Source: Tillus elongatus (lineage: Eukaryota > Arthropoda > Insecta > Coleoptera > Cleridae). Taken from it: DNA of 64,000 nucleotides. A program made the translations under genes and the position numbers. Positions 1-11,400 of the stretch are shown here, piece by piece. Every line of letters begins with the position of its first letter. Position 1 is the first letter of the stretch. A model generated the notes under the pieces. That model did not search any database, was not told the DNA's origin, and saw only the letters and a program-made list of their open reading frames with translations. Location: positions 171,714,295-171,778,294 of the forward strand of contig OZ023264.1 in NCBI GenBank assembly GCA_964006375.1. The letters run 5' to 3'.

Positions 1-468
1 AGGAAATCAGCCAAATACAATGTTGTTTTCTGCGGCGCATTTTAATACCTCCCAAGAAAAGTGGCTTGCAAGATTATCTACTACGCAAACAAACTTACCA
101 CTGTTGTGGTGTTTCTTCACATTCGGCACAAATTGATTACACAACCAGTCAGTAAATATAACTGAATCGAACAACCCACTTTTACTACGATTATAGCGGG
201 TATTGGGTGATCCCCCTTCTGTCCATGTTGACCATATATTCTCGGACTTGTATGCTACATAGCGAGATAACATTAAGCCACTTGCCGATCCGCAAACCAT
301 GACAGATATACTTGCTTTGGTCGAATCACGGATTTTATCGGGATATTTGGTTTCCTCTTTAAAGATGTAGTTTCTTCTTCCCGGATCGTCAGATAAGTTT
401 GTTTCATCATAATTGCAGATCCTCGCGGGATCAATAGAGGTATCAACTTCAGTCAGGGTAAGAGGAAA
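1..468 (-). pseudogene. pogo-like DDE transposase, partial at window edge
   Basis: Reading the minus strand from about 468 to 1 gives one continuous frame. It contains NYDETNLSDDPG, with the first catalytic Asp of pogo/Tigger/jerky-type transposases (NxDET), and about 100 residues later CVVDNLASH, which fits the second catalytic Asp (xDNxxSH). The third acidic residue would lie beyond the left edge. The N-terminal HTH and CENP-B-like domains are not visible upstream of 468, so the copy is either 5' truncated or has an intron near 465 (a GTAAGA-like string lies there on the plus strand, which is the wrong strand to help). Protein similarity to the second pogo copy at 13-14 kb is limited, so this is a separate subfamily. 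Family assignment is by motif only. Confidence 0.72.
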
Positions 469-2788
469 AACACAGGTTCCGACGGGTTTGAGGGTCTGTC
501 ACCTACAAAGAAACGATTTGAGATAGTCTGAAGATATGAGGAATTCTTTCTCTCTGATTATTGTCGCATTTGAGAAGAGGATATATTAAAAAACCACAAC
601 AAAATATTTTTGGTTTAACAAGGCAGGTAAGCAAGCTAAAAATACGACCTGCAGATACGTATTTATCATTTTCAAGAATAATATATCACATTACAGTGGA
701 ATAGGTGCTTTGTTTTTTTAATTTATTGGGTACAAAACAATGTCGCCCTAAGTGCATAATACAGAATTAGTGAAAAATTTTATGTTATTTAAAAATAAAA
801 GGTAAAATAAATCTGTCTGCACTGAAAAAGTTTGCAGATAAATTAAAAATACCACTGTCACAAATTTCAATTTATGTATACCATGTAACACAGTAGTTGG
901 TTAAAGTATTTTGTTGGCTGACATTTTAAAATTGATTTTATTTAAACAGGCTGGCTATATACAGAGTCTTGCATAAACTTATATTTTTTTAAATGGAACA
1001 TCCTGTATTTTATTACAGATTTGGTTCTCATCGCTTCATAAATTACCTGAGTGAAGTTTCAGTGTACTTTTAAAGATACGGCCATTTGTTTCTCTGAATC
1101 GACATGTATTGATCACCTGATATCTCCCAAGAACTAATGTAACCAATTATTTTTTATGGCGATATACTTTCGATATGTGGTCTATTTTATTTTCATACTG
1201 AGAAGTATCCGTTAAATTGGAAATCATATACAGTATGGCCCAAAACGATAATCCAAGACTTTCTTAAAATCGTCAAATGGAAAACCCTATATCTTATATC
1301 GCTATCGGGTAGCTTATTTACTCCTCTATTGATTTTATTTAGCTTCCCCTATACTCAAATCGATTCGTTTCAAAGTTGTCCTAAGTGTTATCAGAAAATA
1401 CCCTTATTTCGTCACTTTTTTATTTATCATGTTGGCTTTGGATATGCCTCGCCCACTAACTAGCTAACTCTTACAAATGGTTCTAAACACCCGCATGAGA
1501 ACAATATTAGATTATTCGTTAAGCTAGTAATTAACAAATTATAATTCAGCTCAAATTAGGTTTCATAAGTTTTAATTTTTTTTTCCTAAATGCAACATCC
1601 TGTATATTTTCATGATTTTGATGAATACAAAATTTCATAAACCTTCTATGATACCAAACTTGTATAAGTTAAATCAAATACCAAAGGAGATACACTGGCT
1701 GAAAGTTTTATTTTTATTGAAATGTGCTTTATATCGTTCATACCATCATTTAAATAACGGTAGCCTTGGAGATAAACTGAAACATAAGCAACACAATGAA
1801 ATTAATATCTGACACACTGTGCAACTGACGTTTTGCCAAGTGCTTGCTAAGTTTTGTATTATTGTTAATATTGCTAACTATTTGTATTTCGTATTGTTGC
1901 TTGTTTATTAATTGTTGTTTCTTGTTCTTTGTTCTTTGTTCTGTGTTTGTTTTTTAGCACCAGGGGCGTCAATGTTCTTTGCAAGTATCAAAACCTGCTT
2001 ACACAATGAGAACGGTACTGATAGATAAGTTACTAGATCAATCACTTTATTATCGGAGATTTCGCAGGTTAATTGGCCATTTTTTTTGGAATAAATAGCA
2101 CTTTAAAGCATATTTCTGTATTTCTCAAATGCATGTGTGAAACCGGTACAGTCTCCCGCTTTAAATTAGACATAGCTACGTTTGTTAACCGTCCAAGCCT
2201 ATCGAGCTTAATTAACAAGCTGCTTACTTGCGGTCGATCGGATTTCAGTGTAGTCTTGGACAAAAGCTAGGTTCATACACTCTCGAATTGCAAAATCGCC
2301 GCGAAACGTATTTATATTGGTTTATTTAAAATAATATCATAAAACTGTTGTTTTTTATTAGATCTTATAAATGTATTACTATTGTTTGTGTGTATAGAGT
2401 TAGACGCGATCTAAATGTGTTCTCTACTTTTAAGTTTGTGTAGCCCCAATGTTAGATAAGACCCCCCCCCTTATTACACCCACATAGGTTGTGCTTATAT
2501 ATATAATATAAAAATAAAACAGACGTGAAACAGCAAGTGAATTTATTTACTTTAGTGCTGTATTCGATATCATCTGAAAAAGGCATTATAGGCGACGAAG
2601 TGGAATGTAAATTAGGTAAATGTACAGTTTACTGCACGAAGGATTTTTAGAATATTCCTTTCAGAAACATGCTTAGAACCCTCATTGGATGCACAAGCCA
2701 AAAGGCAAATTTGTTACAAACAACCCCCAAGAAAGTTAAAGGACATGGACAGGATTTAATTTCTGAACGTCACAACGTCTGGGTTAGA
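469..2788. other. AT-rich interval, nothing recognised
   Basis: Open frames here are 66 residues or shorter and resemble nothing I know. There is a C9 homopolymer near 2462 and a T/G-rich run of TTCTTTGTT units near 1917-1950. A short phrase, CCCCCAAGAAAGTT, at about 2724-2737 recurs near 34325, so the right end of this interval may be an old dispersed repeat. Confidence 0.4.
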
Positions 2789-2852
2789 CATATTTCCAAG
2801 GTAAAAAAGAACAGAACAAGGCTATACTCCAGACTGAATTTTTATTAAGTAA

Positions 2853-2901
2853 AAGCCCTACGCGTTTCGGCCCATAAATCTGGCCATCTTCAGGGGCTTC
2901 G
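2853..2901 (-). ncRNA. Hammerhead-ribozyme-like motif, left arm
   Basis: Mirror copy of the motif at 3205-3253, read on the minus strand: stem I, CUGAAGA core, GGCC/GGCC stem II, GAAAC core, short stem III and a GUA site. It carries the same one-base insertion before stem II. Activity is unknown. Confidence 0.45.
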
Positions 2902-3204
2902 TTCTGCAATGGACAAACGGCGATACAAATAAAATTTCGCATTTGAAATGGAGGACTGTTAAAAGCCGAACAAATGTTTGCCCCTTCCCGTTCTATTCAG
3001 ATATTCGGCTTTTAACTGTCCTCCATTTCAAATGCGAAATTTTATTTGTATCGCCGTTTGTCCATTGCTGTGATTTGAGGTTTTAATGCTTCTAATTCCG
3101 CCTTCACCCATATAGTGCAAGGAAACAAAAGCGACACTCGATGAAAATAGCCACTATGATATATTTCTTGTAAAGTCCAGTTCCTGTTATATAAAAAACA
3201 GAAC

Positions 3205-3253
3205 GAAGCCCCTGAAGATGGCCAGATTTATGGGCCGAAACGCGTAGGGCTTT
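3205..3253 (+). ncRNA. Hammerhead-ribozyme-like motif, right arm
   Basis: The elements appear in type I hammerhead order. Stem I 5' strand is GAAGCCC (3205-3211). The core CUGAAGA is at 3212-3218 (fits CUGANGA). Stem II is GGCC (3220-3223) with GGCC (3233-3236) and a 9-nt loop. The core GAAA is at 3237-3240. A minimal stem III C-GC-G (3241-3244) is followed by UA as the cleavage dinucleotide (3245-3246), then stem I 3' strand GGGCUUU (3247-3253). Stem I pairs over 7 bp including one G-U. One unpaired U at 3219 between core and stem II departs from the canonical fold and could lower or abolish cleavage. Confidence 0.5.
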
Positions 3254-3316
3254 TACTTAATAAAAATTCAGTCTGGAGTATAGCCTCGTTCTGTTCTTTT
3301 TTACCTTGGAAATATG

Positions 3317-4145
3317 GATAGGATTGCTGGTCGGGGAGGAAATATGAGCGGAAGATGCCAAAAAAACCATATAGTCGGACTTTGAAAACATGCTTTCTTT
3401 ACATTTTTCAGGAATACATCCTTTTAGACTTGTGCACCCCGCACAACACCCATATTCGCCCAGGTCCAGTAACTTTCTTAGGCATGGCTGCCAAGAAGTT
3501 TTTCTTGTGCTTTATGCTTTAAAGGAAGCTGTATGCATGCACAAGGGGAAGGAGACCCCACCCCCCGGGTTCTGGATGAGGAGGCAGAAACCTTCGTCCC
3601 GCTCTGCATGCATACAACCACCCTCAATGCATGAACCATGGACATTTTTTATGTTCAACTTTCTGGCGTATTTTTTGGGCAGTACATTTCCTGTTTATCA
3701 ATTGGTTTGTTTGAGTTTTGTATCCAAGTTACTGTATAAATATTTATATTAGAGATCGTGCTTTTGCCTGCGCTTCTTTATCCTATTCTTTGCTGTTCCT
3801 AATTAAATAAAGTAATGTTTAAAAACTTTTAATATAAGAATAAATCACGATAATATATTGTTCTTATGAAAATTCACTACCAGAATGCACTTGCTGTATC
3901 CCGAACATTTTTTCTTTCATATTCTGTATGACTGAAACCTCAAGATACCCACGTTCTCTATTTACCTAGTTCATGTAATTCTTTTCAATGTGGGAAAAAA
4001 CCTAACAGTATTTATATAGAGTAGACTAGATGAAAGTGATCTGTCAATGTCAAACACTTGACTATTAGAGTGTATGGCGGAACTAACGTCGTTTGGTGAT
4101 ACGCGATACTGATCGATAGGTCAAGTTTTATTTTATATAATCAAA
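3317..4145. other. Unassigned interval
   Basis: A 120-codon open frame at 3390-3752 (plus) has no recognisable domain. It is rich in Pro/His with a hydrophobic C-terminus, and I do not regard it as a gene. The rest is AT-rich without visible structure. Confidence 0.35.
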
Positions 4146-4532
4146 GTAGGGGAAGCTGTTGTATACCGGGACAGTATTTTTCAAGTAACCATAAAAAACT
4201 AGTTTTAAATTTTTTCTTAGATTTTATTAATGCAATTCATTGGAAACACAAGAGCATTACTTAACGAAAATTGAAATTGGTCAAAATATTATCATGCCGT
4301 TTACAGAAAGCTTGTCCGACTATACAACCTAGTCTCATTATACACCAACCTCCGGTTGTATAGCGGGACAGATGCATGTGCATAATGGGACGATAAAGAA
4401 TAAGTGACATCGAACTTTGAACAGAATGTTAGATAGGTAGGTATGTGAACGAAAAAGGTGTAAAAACAAACTATGAAACAGGTGTTTTATTACACGTACA
4501 TGTATGTAGGTACAGGTTTTCAAATCTACTAC

Positions 4533-5577
4533 CTACTCTATATTATAAGAAGAAAAGTCAAAATCGAAACGCCATTGCTTGGCAACACGTTCAGTGCCGC
4601 CGATCATAGAAGTCACGGGAACTTTAATAACGATGTTTTCTTTTAAAATCAGATCTTCATCTTTTTTCCGAATACAGAAATTTATCATTCATTTTTTTTT
4701 AAAAATAATTAACCTGATATTCATCAGTTTCAATTTTCTCTACTTGCTCAACGTAATATTTGATTCGTTTTTTTAAAGGATACTTAACAAGAACGAAATC
4801 TTTTACTTTTGTTTCAGGATCTATTTCTGCTGGGAATTCGTCTGCAATATCAGAATCGTCATCGTATAGTTCTTTTATGGAGTTATGTAATCGCCCTGTG
4901 TATAAGTATATAGGAATATTTTAAATCTAATTGTTAATTTACATTATAGTATAGTTTATGCAATTCTGCAATATCAGCATTTATAAATGTTTCCTTTATA
5001 ATACGTATATCTAATTTAGCAAGTTTATTTAGATCATTAACTCTGTGAACTTTAATAATGCAATTCAGTCTTTTTATTGTAAACCTCCACATCGATGGCC
5101 TGATGTCATGTGATCTGACATTATACCACCCGAGCTATTATATATGTCTAGATCTATAATTTTAATTAGTTCTGTCTTAGACTTAGCCTTGTGTCTTTGC
5201 AGTTCTCGTATTTTTAATGAATTGTAACTCAACAAGCTTTGAATAAATAAATGAATTTAATTTTAAAGCCGTAAACCGGAGTTACAATTTATTTAGGGGT
5301 ACATCGCTATCACTGGAATCGTCGAATAAAATTTTTCTAACAGCCTTTACCTTTATTGCTTTCTCCGCTTTTCTTGCTTCTTACATTCGTTTTTCTTCGT
5401 CAAGTCGCTTCTTTTCTTCAATTATTGGGGAGTTAGTTAAAATCGTAGACGTAACCTTTTTTTCTTTTCTGATTATTTTTTCTAATTTCAGCCTTTAAAT
5501 GTGGCCTTATAGCTTCTGGAATCATGATATTCTTTTTGTGGGTTAGTTGAGAAGGCACTGAATTATTTTTTGTGATA
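4533..5577 (-). pseudogene. pogo-like transposase, C-terminal part (broken)
   Basis: The minus strand below the errantivirus continues a jerky-like transposase tail. An IRPHLKAEIRK segment (about 5465-5520) is followed, after a frame change, by a Glu/Lys-rich coiled stretch (5300-5440, one internal stop). An acidic segment then ends in DFVLVKYPLKKRIKYYV (about 4750-4885), and the C-terminus contains VPVTSMIGGTERVAKQWRFD (about 4550-4620) before a stop at 4533. This late IKYYVG.../P-x-x-GG-T-R order is typical of insect pogo-derived proteins. About 380 bases near 4890-5275 do not fit the reading and may be an insertion or intron. Several frame changes make it non-functional. Confidence 0.65.
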
Positions 5578-5581
5578 CGCG
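5578..5581. repeat. CGCG target-site duplication of the errantivirus (left copy)
   Basis: CGCG lies directly outside the left LTR (5578-5581) and again directly outside the right LTR (13260-13263). Four-base duplications are normal for errantiviruses. The flanks join two parts of the same pogo transposase, which confirms the insertion point. Confidence 0.8.
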
Positions 5582-5980
5582 ACTTAACTTTAGCGTTAAG
5601 ACAATTAACTTTTTTAAACAATTTATTATTACTTAAACACAATGATTACTTAATACAATAATGAGACAAAAAATATATATAAGTGATATTAAAATACTTG
5701 ACACGCCATGTGCCAGACTAACTAGGAAACAAGCAATGAACGCTCCTATCTCGGTGCTTATCCTATTTATAGTCTTCCCCTCCAGGCGTGGCACTATTGT
5801 CTCTGGAGGTGACCTGGATCTGCTAATGCTGAATGTCACCGGAGATATTCCGTTCGCACTTGCTGGTTTTACGCCTGCATTCCTACAGGCGCCACTTCAC
5901 TATTATGATGACACTGCGGTTTCTAAGGAGGCCAGGATACATTGTTGCACAATAGCCTGTTGTTGTGGCTCTATTTATCT
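5582..5980 (-). repeat. 3' LTR of errantivirus
   Basis: 399 bp, near-identical to 12859-13259. Read on the minus strand it begins AGATAAATAGAGCC and ends CTAAAGTTAAGT, so it lacks the TG...CA ends of other LTR elements, as errantivirus LTRs do. An AATAAA signal (minus, 5622-5627) lies near its end. Confidence 0.9.
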
Positions 5981-5992
5981 CCTCCCCCCTTT
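5981..5992 (-). promoter_or_regulatory. Polypurine tract
   Basis: On the minus strand AAAGGGGGGAGG abuts the 3' LTR start. This is the expected position of the plus-strand primer for reverse transcription. The env stop codon lies about 10 bases upstream of it. Confidence 0.85.
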
Positions 5993-6003
5993 GAAGAACG
6001 AAG

Positions 6004-7738
6004 CTACGGTTCGTTCCGGATTTTCAAGGGAAATCCGGCTTCGGTGGTTCCTGGGTTAATCTTCAATTCTCCCTTGTCGGTTCTTGGGTTGATCTTCGTA
6101 GTTCTTCTAGTGGTTCTTCTTCTTATGACTCCCCATTTGACGGCTATCATTATGATGGCGGTTAAAATAGTCACGTACAATAATATGGTCCATATACTCA
6201 GGTGATGTAATGGTAGTTCCATTCGGCCTGGTATATTTTTCTTAATGTTTTGGAGTTGGTGTTGGATCTGCTCGATGTTATGCAGCTGTACGTTGTCTAA
6301 TTTGAGTTCGGGTACCTTTTCGTAATTTGTTTCTTCCTTCGTAGTGGTGGTTTCTAATTTGGGGAGATTGAATAGTTGTTGTGTTTCCGCTGTAGTGGGG
6401 CCGGTTTTATAAATTTTGTTTCCTACTTTCAATTGGCAATTTGGTTGGAGGTTGACCAATTTGGTACCCTTGATGATATTGGTCCACTCTTGTTCCTGGC
6501 AAGTTATTCTGGCGTCTGTCTCTTCTGGCGCTAAGATGATGTATTGACTGGTTCCATATCTCGAAACTGTGGTTTGTTTAATTTTGACTAATTCTTGGTT
6601 ACAATTATCGATAGGCTTTTGAAATTTTATTGGTTTTATTTCACATGGGTTCTGATCATTCATGGCTGTTGGATTGTCGTCTTGGCAGAAATATAATTTG
6701 TTCTTTAAATTTTGACATTCTTCATTTCGAAAGGCATATTGTTTACTGCTTAGGATCAAGTATTTGGTTCTAGGGATTATCATGGTAAAGGTGTGTGGAT
6801 TTTTTGGGACAGGTAATGTGTATAACTGATAGTAATCATATTCTGACTCTTCAACTAGAGGTATTTCTATTTGAAATATAATTTGGAATTTATTTTGTAC
6901 TGCTTTTATTTTGAATATTTTTTCATACAGATTCAGATCAGTGGTTGTTATTAGTTTGGCATTTGTTACGTATTTTTGTATTCTATTGATTTCTTTTATT
7001 ATAAATTTTGGTTTTAATATGGATGTGTGAAAAATCCCTAATTTTGAAAAAGTGATTGCATTCTCAGTTGTGAGTGCTAATTCTTGAATATTATTCAATA
7101 AATGTCCAAGCTGGGTCAGCAGCTCTAGGATTTTGATGCGATGATAGTGCGTTAGTTGTTCGCTCCTAAGGCTATCAACTGTGTTACCTAACTCGTTTAT
7201 TCTATTTATTATCGTGCCCTGATTGTGACTCAACCCTACGATCGTTTTATTGAACTCTCCGATTGCTTCTAGCATTACCGAATTTTGCGATTTAAAAAGA
7301 TCATGAATTTTGTTTTGGTCTGTACTTAATATTTCTATTGCCTGATATATACGTTCGCCATCTTGTGAATCGAGATTGCCAGTTATTGATTTAAATATCG
7401 ATCCTAGCCCATTGATTATGCCCCGTCTCTGTCTCTCATTGATGTTATCTCTCTCTAAGAATATCCTATAAAATGTATCGTCTATATTATCTATAGTAAA
7501 ATTTAATGTTAGTATAAAATTATGGTATTCGTCGTGGTAATCTTTTGTCATAGACGTAACTGTGTTTATGTAATGTCTTTTTATTTGGTTATAGTCTTCG
7601 TGTAGTTGCGTCAGGTCATGTATATGTATCAAGTTCCAGCTGCTAGTCTCTGTGTATGCTGTACCTAATTTCTTTGGCAGCATACCTGGATTGTCCGTCA
7701 AGTCTTGTATTTGGGCTGTTATTCCTGTGGCAAGGAAC
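6004..7738 (-). CDS. env: Errantivirus envelope glycoprotein (env)
   Basis: Open for about 575 codons with no internal stop. The product resembles the insect F-like fusion glycoproteins of errantiviruses (related to baculovirus F). A basic RQRR cleavage site is followed by a Gly-rich fusion-peptide-like stretch near 7430-7450. There is a long helical middle, Cys residues in the C-terminal half (about 6450-6740), and a transmembrane segment near 6100-6160 followed by a short basic tail. The frame has no good ATG near its start. It opens directly after a TTGCAG splice acceptor (exon from 7738), with a hydrophobic stretch ending in Ala-Gln that could be the rest of a signal peptide. I therefore infer a spliced env mRNA, as in gypsy-type errantiviruses. 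The 3' end of pol overlaps its start in another frame. Confidence 0.85.
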
Positions 7739-8069
7739 CTGCAAGACGTAAATTTCTTAGATGTGCTATTGTCTGTTCGTCATTTTTATGGTTTATTAGA
7801 ATAGCTTTGTTATGTTCTAATAAGGATATTATTGAATAGGGTCCTGAAAAGGGGTTTTTATGTTTTTTATGAAATCCCGGTGGTATCTGTTTGTATACCA
7901 CGTCGCCTTCCTTGAACGGCTGGTTCGTGTTTTTATTAGTTCGTTGTAAGGTTTTTTGTTTTGACGTTTCTATGCGACTTCTAACAATTTCGTAGATGAT
8001 TTTCATAATTTCTTTGTGTTGTACGTTATACTCTTGAGTAATTATTACTTCCGAGTCGTAGTTAAACAT
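7719..8069 (-). pseudogene. pol: pol, integrase C-terminal part
   Basis: Continues pol after a frame change near 8075-8100, where one missing base separates it from the integrase core block. It carries a basic region and then a GPF/Y-type module (NPFSGPYSI, about 7830-7860), the C-terminal integrase domain of Ty3/gypsy elements. It ends at 7719 just beyond the env splice acceptor. Upstream neighbours are the RNase H and integrase core. Confidence 0.85.
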
Positions 8070-8071
8070 TT

Positions 8072-9646
8072 CCGGTATATAGCCGATATTAAGTCGAATG
8101 GTGGTTTTAGTGTTTGTGAGTGTATCGTGGAATTATAGGCGAATATACAGTAGGGTATTAATTCTATGGGTTTCATATTTTTGAATTTCTCCTTAAATAA
8201 TCGATAATGTTCAATGATGGTGCTGTGAAATCGTTCTATGGGTCCGTTTGATTCGGGGTTTTGGGGTGTTGTGGTGTGCAATTCTATTTGGTATGTCTCT
8301 AGTAGTTCTTTTACTACTAAATTCGAGAACTCCGTTCCTGGGTCCGCAATTAGGGTTTTACACGCTCCGTACTGTGAAAAGTATTTAATTAAGTTTTTTG
8401 CAATTTCTGTAGCGTTTTTGCTTTTGATGGGAAATGCTTGACCGAATTTACTGAATGGATCCAATATGGTTAAAAATATTGCTCGTTTAATTTGGAACGT
8501 ATCTACGTGGAGTGTTTCTAAAGGTTTGGATGCTGTTGGAGTGTGTTCTAATGCTATCTGTACCGGGTTCCTGTTATATTTGCACGTTTTACACAGCTCA
8601 CACGTTTTTACATATTCTTCTATGTGTTTCTTTAAATTGGGGTAATAGTATTTTCTCTTTATTCTTAAGTAAGTCTCCTCAGCCCCGCGATGGTTGGACT
8701 TACCCTGATGATATTTGACTATCATATCCGTTAGCTCGTCTTCTTGGATTTCTTCCCTCATTTCTAAACATCTATAAAATTTTGGTGACTCTACATTATT
8801 AAAGTTTTGGTTGATTGCCGAACTGACTAGTTCGTAATCTTGTTCATTTACGAAAAGGCAATAATATTTTCTTTGTGGTAAACAGTATTCCTTTATAAAT
8901 TTTTCTATTTGATTGGGGTCATTTAAATTAAAGTTTGCATAAATAAAGTTTCGTTTGTCTTTCCTTACTGAGAATATTTCTGGTTTGTCTGTGTTTTTAA
9001 AGACTATTTGATTTGTTTTACTGTTAATAATTTCTTCCTCTAATATTGGTATACCGGGTGCTGAGTAAGAATCCGCATTTGAATTAGCTGTTTCGTCCTC
9101 GTTTATTTCTATTACACCTTCGTCGTCCTCTATTTCTATTATTTCTTCTTCCTCGTCGACATTATTGGCCATTGATTGGTTGTCTATATCTATGGGGTGG
9201 ATCTCTACTCGAGAAAGGGCGTCCGCTGCGCAATTCAGCTTTCCTTTCTTGTATTCAATTTTGAATTCGTATTCTTCTAATTTTAATCTCCAACGGAGTA
9301 ATTTTGAATTTGGTTGTTTTAACGAAAATAGCCATTTTAATGGTTTATGGTCCGTATATATAGTGAATTTGCGTCCGTATAAGTATGGACGGAAATAATT
9401 AGTTGCCCACACGATGGCTAGCAATTCCTTCTCTATGGTGCTATACCTAGATTCGGTTTCGTTTAAGGTACGACTGGCATAGGCTATCGGGTGGTCTGAA
9501 TTGGGTTCCCCTTGGCTTAATATGCCCGCTATCGCCACGTTTGAAGCGTCGGTTGTTAGTATAAAATCCTTAGAGAAATCGGGTGGTATAAGCACGGGTG
9601 AATTCATTAAAATGTCTTTACATGAGTTAAAGGCACCAATGTATTC
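8072..9646 (-). pseudogene. pol: pol, RNase H and integrase core
   Basis: An RNase H domain (TTDASNVAIAG, then YTDHKPLKWL, near 9340-9570) leads through an acidic linker rich in Glu/Asp (about 9040-9170). An HHCC zinc-binding region (H...H...CELCKTC, about 8580-8690) and the integrase core follow, with D at about 8500 (HVDTF), D near 8345 (ADPGTE) and E near 8230 (SNGPIERFH). The start is set by an in-frame TAG at about 9647-9649 that separates it from the RT block. Downstream it loses frame before the GPF/Y module. Catalytic residues are present but the polyprotein is interrupted on both sides. Confidence 0.88.
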
Positions 9647-9649
9647 CTA

Positions 9650-10132
9650 GTTATTAACGTCTATTTTAGAATTCTTTTTTAAACACTTGGTTAGTGGTTT
9701 CGTGACGTGTGCGAAATTTTCAATAAATTTTCTGTAATATCCGACTAGTCCTAAAAATGATTTAATTTCTTTTTGGGTTTTTGGTATCGGGAATTTCCTT
9801 ATTGCGTCTAGTTTCCTCGGATTCGGACGGATCCCGTCTGGGTTTACAACGTGTCCCAGAAACTCGGCTTCCTTCTTTAGGAAATCACTTTTGTCTAGCT
9901 GGATCTTTAAGTTGCTTTGTCTGAAACGTTCGAATACCAGTTTTAGTTTCTCTATGTGTTCTTGTAATGACGTGGAGAAAATTATGACGTCATCCATGTA
10001 TACAAGGCATGTTTGGCCAATTAGACCCTCTAACACGTTCTGCATGAGCCAGGAAAAGGTCGCTGGAGCCCCTGATAACCCAAACGGCATCCTAGTGTAC
10101 TCCCAGTGTCCCGTATCGGTGGTAAACGCCGT
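9650..10132 (-). pseudogene. pol: pol, reverse transcriptase palm and thumb
   Basis: Contains [12 protein letters not shown], the catalytic YMDDVIIFS box (about 9985-10012) and the [12 protein letters not shown] motif of Ty3/gypsy RT (about 9725-9765). A TAA at about 10133 separates it from the fingers and protease block, and a TAG near 9647 from RNase H. Both stops lie inside otherwise conserved sequence, so they are simple inactivating changes rather than domain borders. Confidence 0.9.
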
Positions 10133-10135
10133 TTA

Positions 10136-11400
10136 TTCTATGTCCCGGGGGTCCATTTCAATTTGGTGATATCCAGAAATCAAATCGATTGTCGAGAAAT
10201 ATTGAGCTCGTCCAATTTTGTCCAGTATTTCATCTATTTTGGGAATTGGGTGTCTGTCCGGTATTGTTTTCTCGTTTAGTTTCCTATAGTCCACTACAAT
10301 CCTCCATTTTTGTTTATTTGACTTGTCTAGTTTTTTTGATATGACCCAAATGGGTGAACTGTATGGGCTGTGACTTTTCCTGATTATTTTTTGCCTTAGC
10401 ATGTCATTTATTTGTCGATCTACTTCCGGTTTATGTATGTATGGATATCTATATAATTTAGAATGGACTGGTATGTCGTCAATGGTCCTTATTCTATGTT
10501 TTATAGCATTTGTGTGCGTCAATGGTTCGTCCTTGTTTAAAAATATGTCCTTATATTCTGATAACAAATTAAATAACAACTGTTTTTCCTCATCGTTTAA
10601 ATAATCTACGTCTATTTGTTCCATTATAATGTTTTCGCAGTTAATCTGTTTTTGCTCGCTCCCTGTATGTCGAGTATTCGTATTATATGGTTGAATTGTC
10701 GATATAACATTATCTTGTGTTATAGTAGGCGTCCTTGAGCTGCGCTTACGTTCATCTGTAACGTGATACTTATATTGGTTACGTAATCGGCTAGTCTGTA
10801 GGTTCTGCGGTGTTTCATAATCTTCGTCCTTGTGCGCTAACATGTAATTTACGAGTTCAAGTTCTCCATTACAATTGAAGTACTCTTTTGTTATGATACT
10901 GTTTACAGTGGCTGTAGTATCTGGGTCTTGTGAACCATCTGCTTTGGCTTTTATTCTTGCCGGTTGATCGACATTGTTTAATTGAGGGTATTGAATTTTA
11001 ATGATTTGCTTACCTAGATGCATGACTTCATTTTTAAAATCTATTCTGGCTTCATTGTCCCTTAGGAATTGGATCCCAATGAGACCTGAATATAAAGGGT
11101 TAAAGTCGAAAAGGCAGAATTCTTGTGCCTTGTTCGAAATTGATTTAAGGGTGATATTTATGCGTTCTGAGTGCGTCGAAGTTCCGTGCGGGGTCCGAAT
11201 AATGAATGGTTGTGTCCTTATTTTGTTTGCGAAATCTTGATGGGCTATTATTGGGTTTAATAAATTTTTCGACGATCCGCTGTCTATCAATAATTTTCCT
11301 CTAATTCCTTTAATTTCTATATATGGTAACCTATTTAAATCATTAATATTAAGTACATCGACTACGTGTCGTGTTGGGAGGTGCTCGCGATGGGAAAATT
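10136..11400 (-). pseudogene. pol: pol, protease and RT fingers
   Basis: The pol frame runs from about 11400, in the -1 frame relative to the gag end, overlapping it. It includes an aspartic protease with LIDSGSSKNLLNP (about 11245-11285) and a linker of about 150 residues. The RT fingers follow with a DYRKLNEKT motif (about 10265-10295) and FSTIDLISGYHQI (about 10160-10200). The -1 overlap fits the usual frameshift synthesis of Gag-Pol in this group. It ends at a premature TAA at 10133. Confidence 0.88.

Larger units (their letters stand above)
2789..3316. repeat. Inverted-repeat (foldback) element, Penelope-like terminal repeat candidate
   Basis: The left arm (2789 to about 2972) is the reverse complement of the right arm (about 3003-3316). 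The right arm carries about 130 extra bases (near 3067-3197) that the left arm lacks. The outer ends are CATATTTCCAAGG and its complement. Each arm contains a CTGAAGA...GGCC...GGCCGAAAC block with the architecture of a hammerhead ribozyme. In the literature, hammerhead motifs in animal repeats are characteristic of terminal repeats of Penelope-like retroelements, which can occur in inverted arrangement. No RT or GIY-YIG coding sequence is present here. An alternative is an ordinary foldback DNA transposon. Confidence 0.6.

Noticed and set aside
2460..2470. C9 run as a possible G-quadruplex or telomeric feature
   Set aside because: A single homopolymer; no repeated G tracts and no TTAGG arrays in the window.
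3390..3752. 120-codon plus frame
   Set aside because: No domain, no codon signal I can see, and no conserved motif.
5661..6205. 132- and 87-codon plus frames
   Set aside because: Antisense to the errantivirus LTR and env end; the first recurs in the other LTR.
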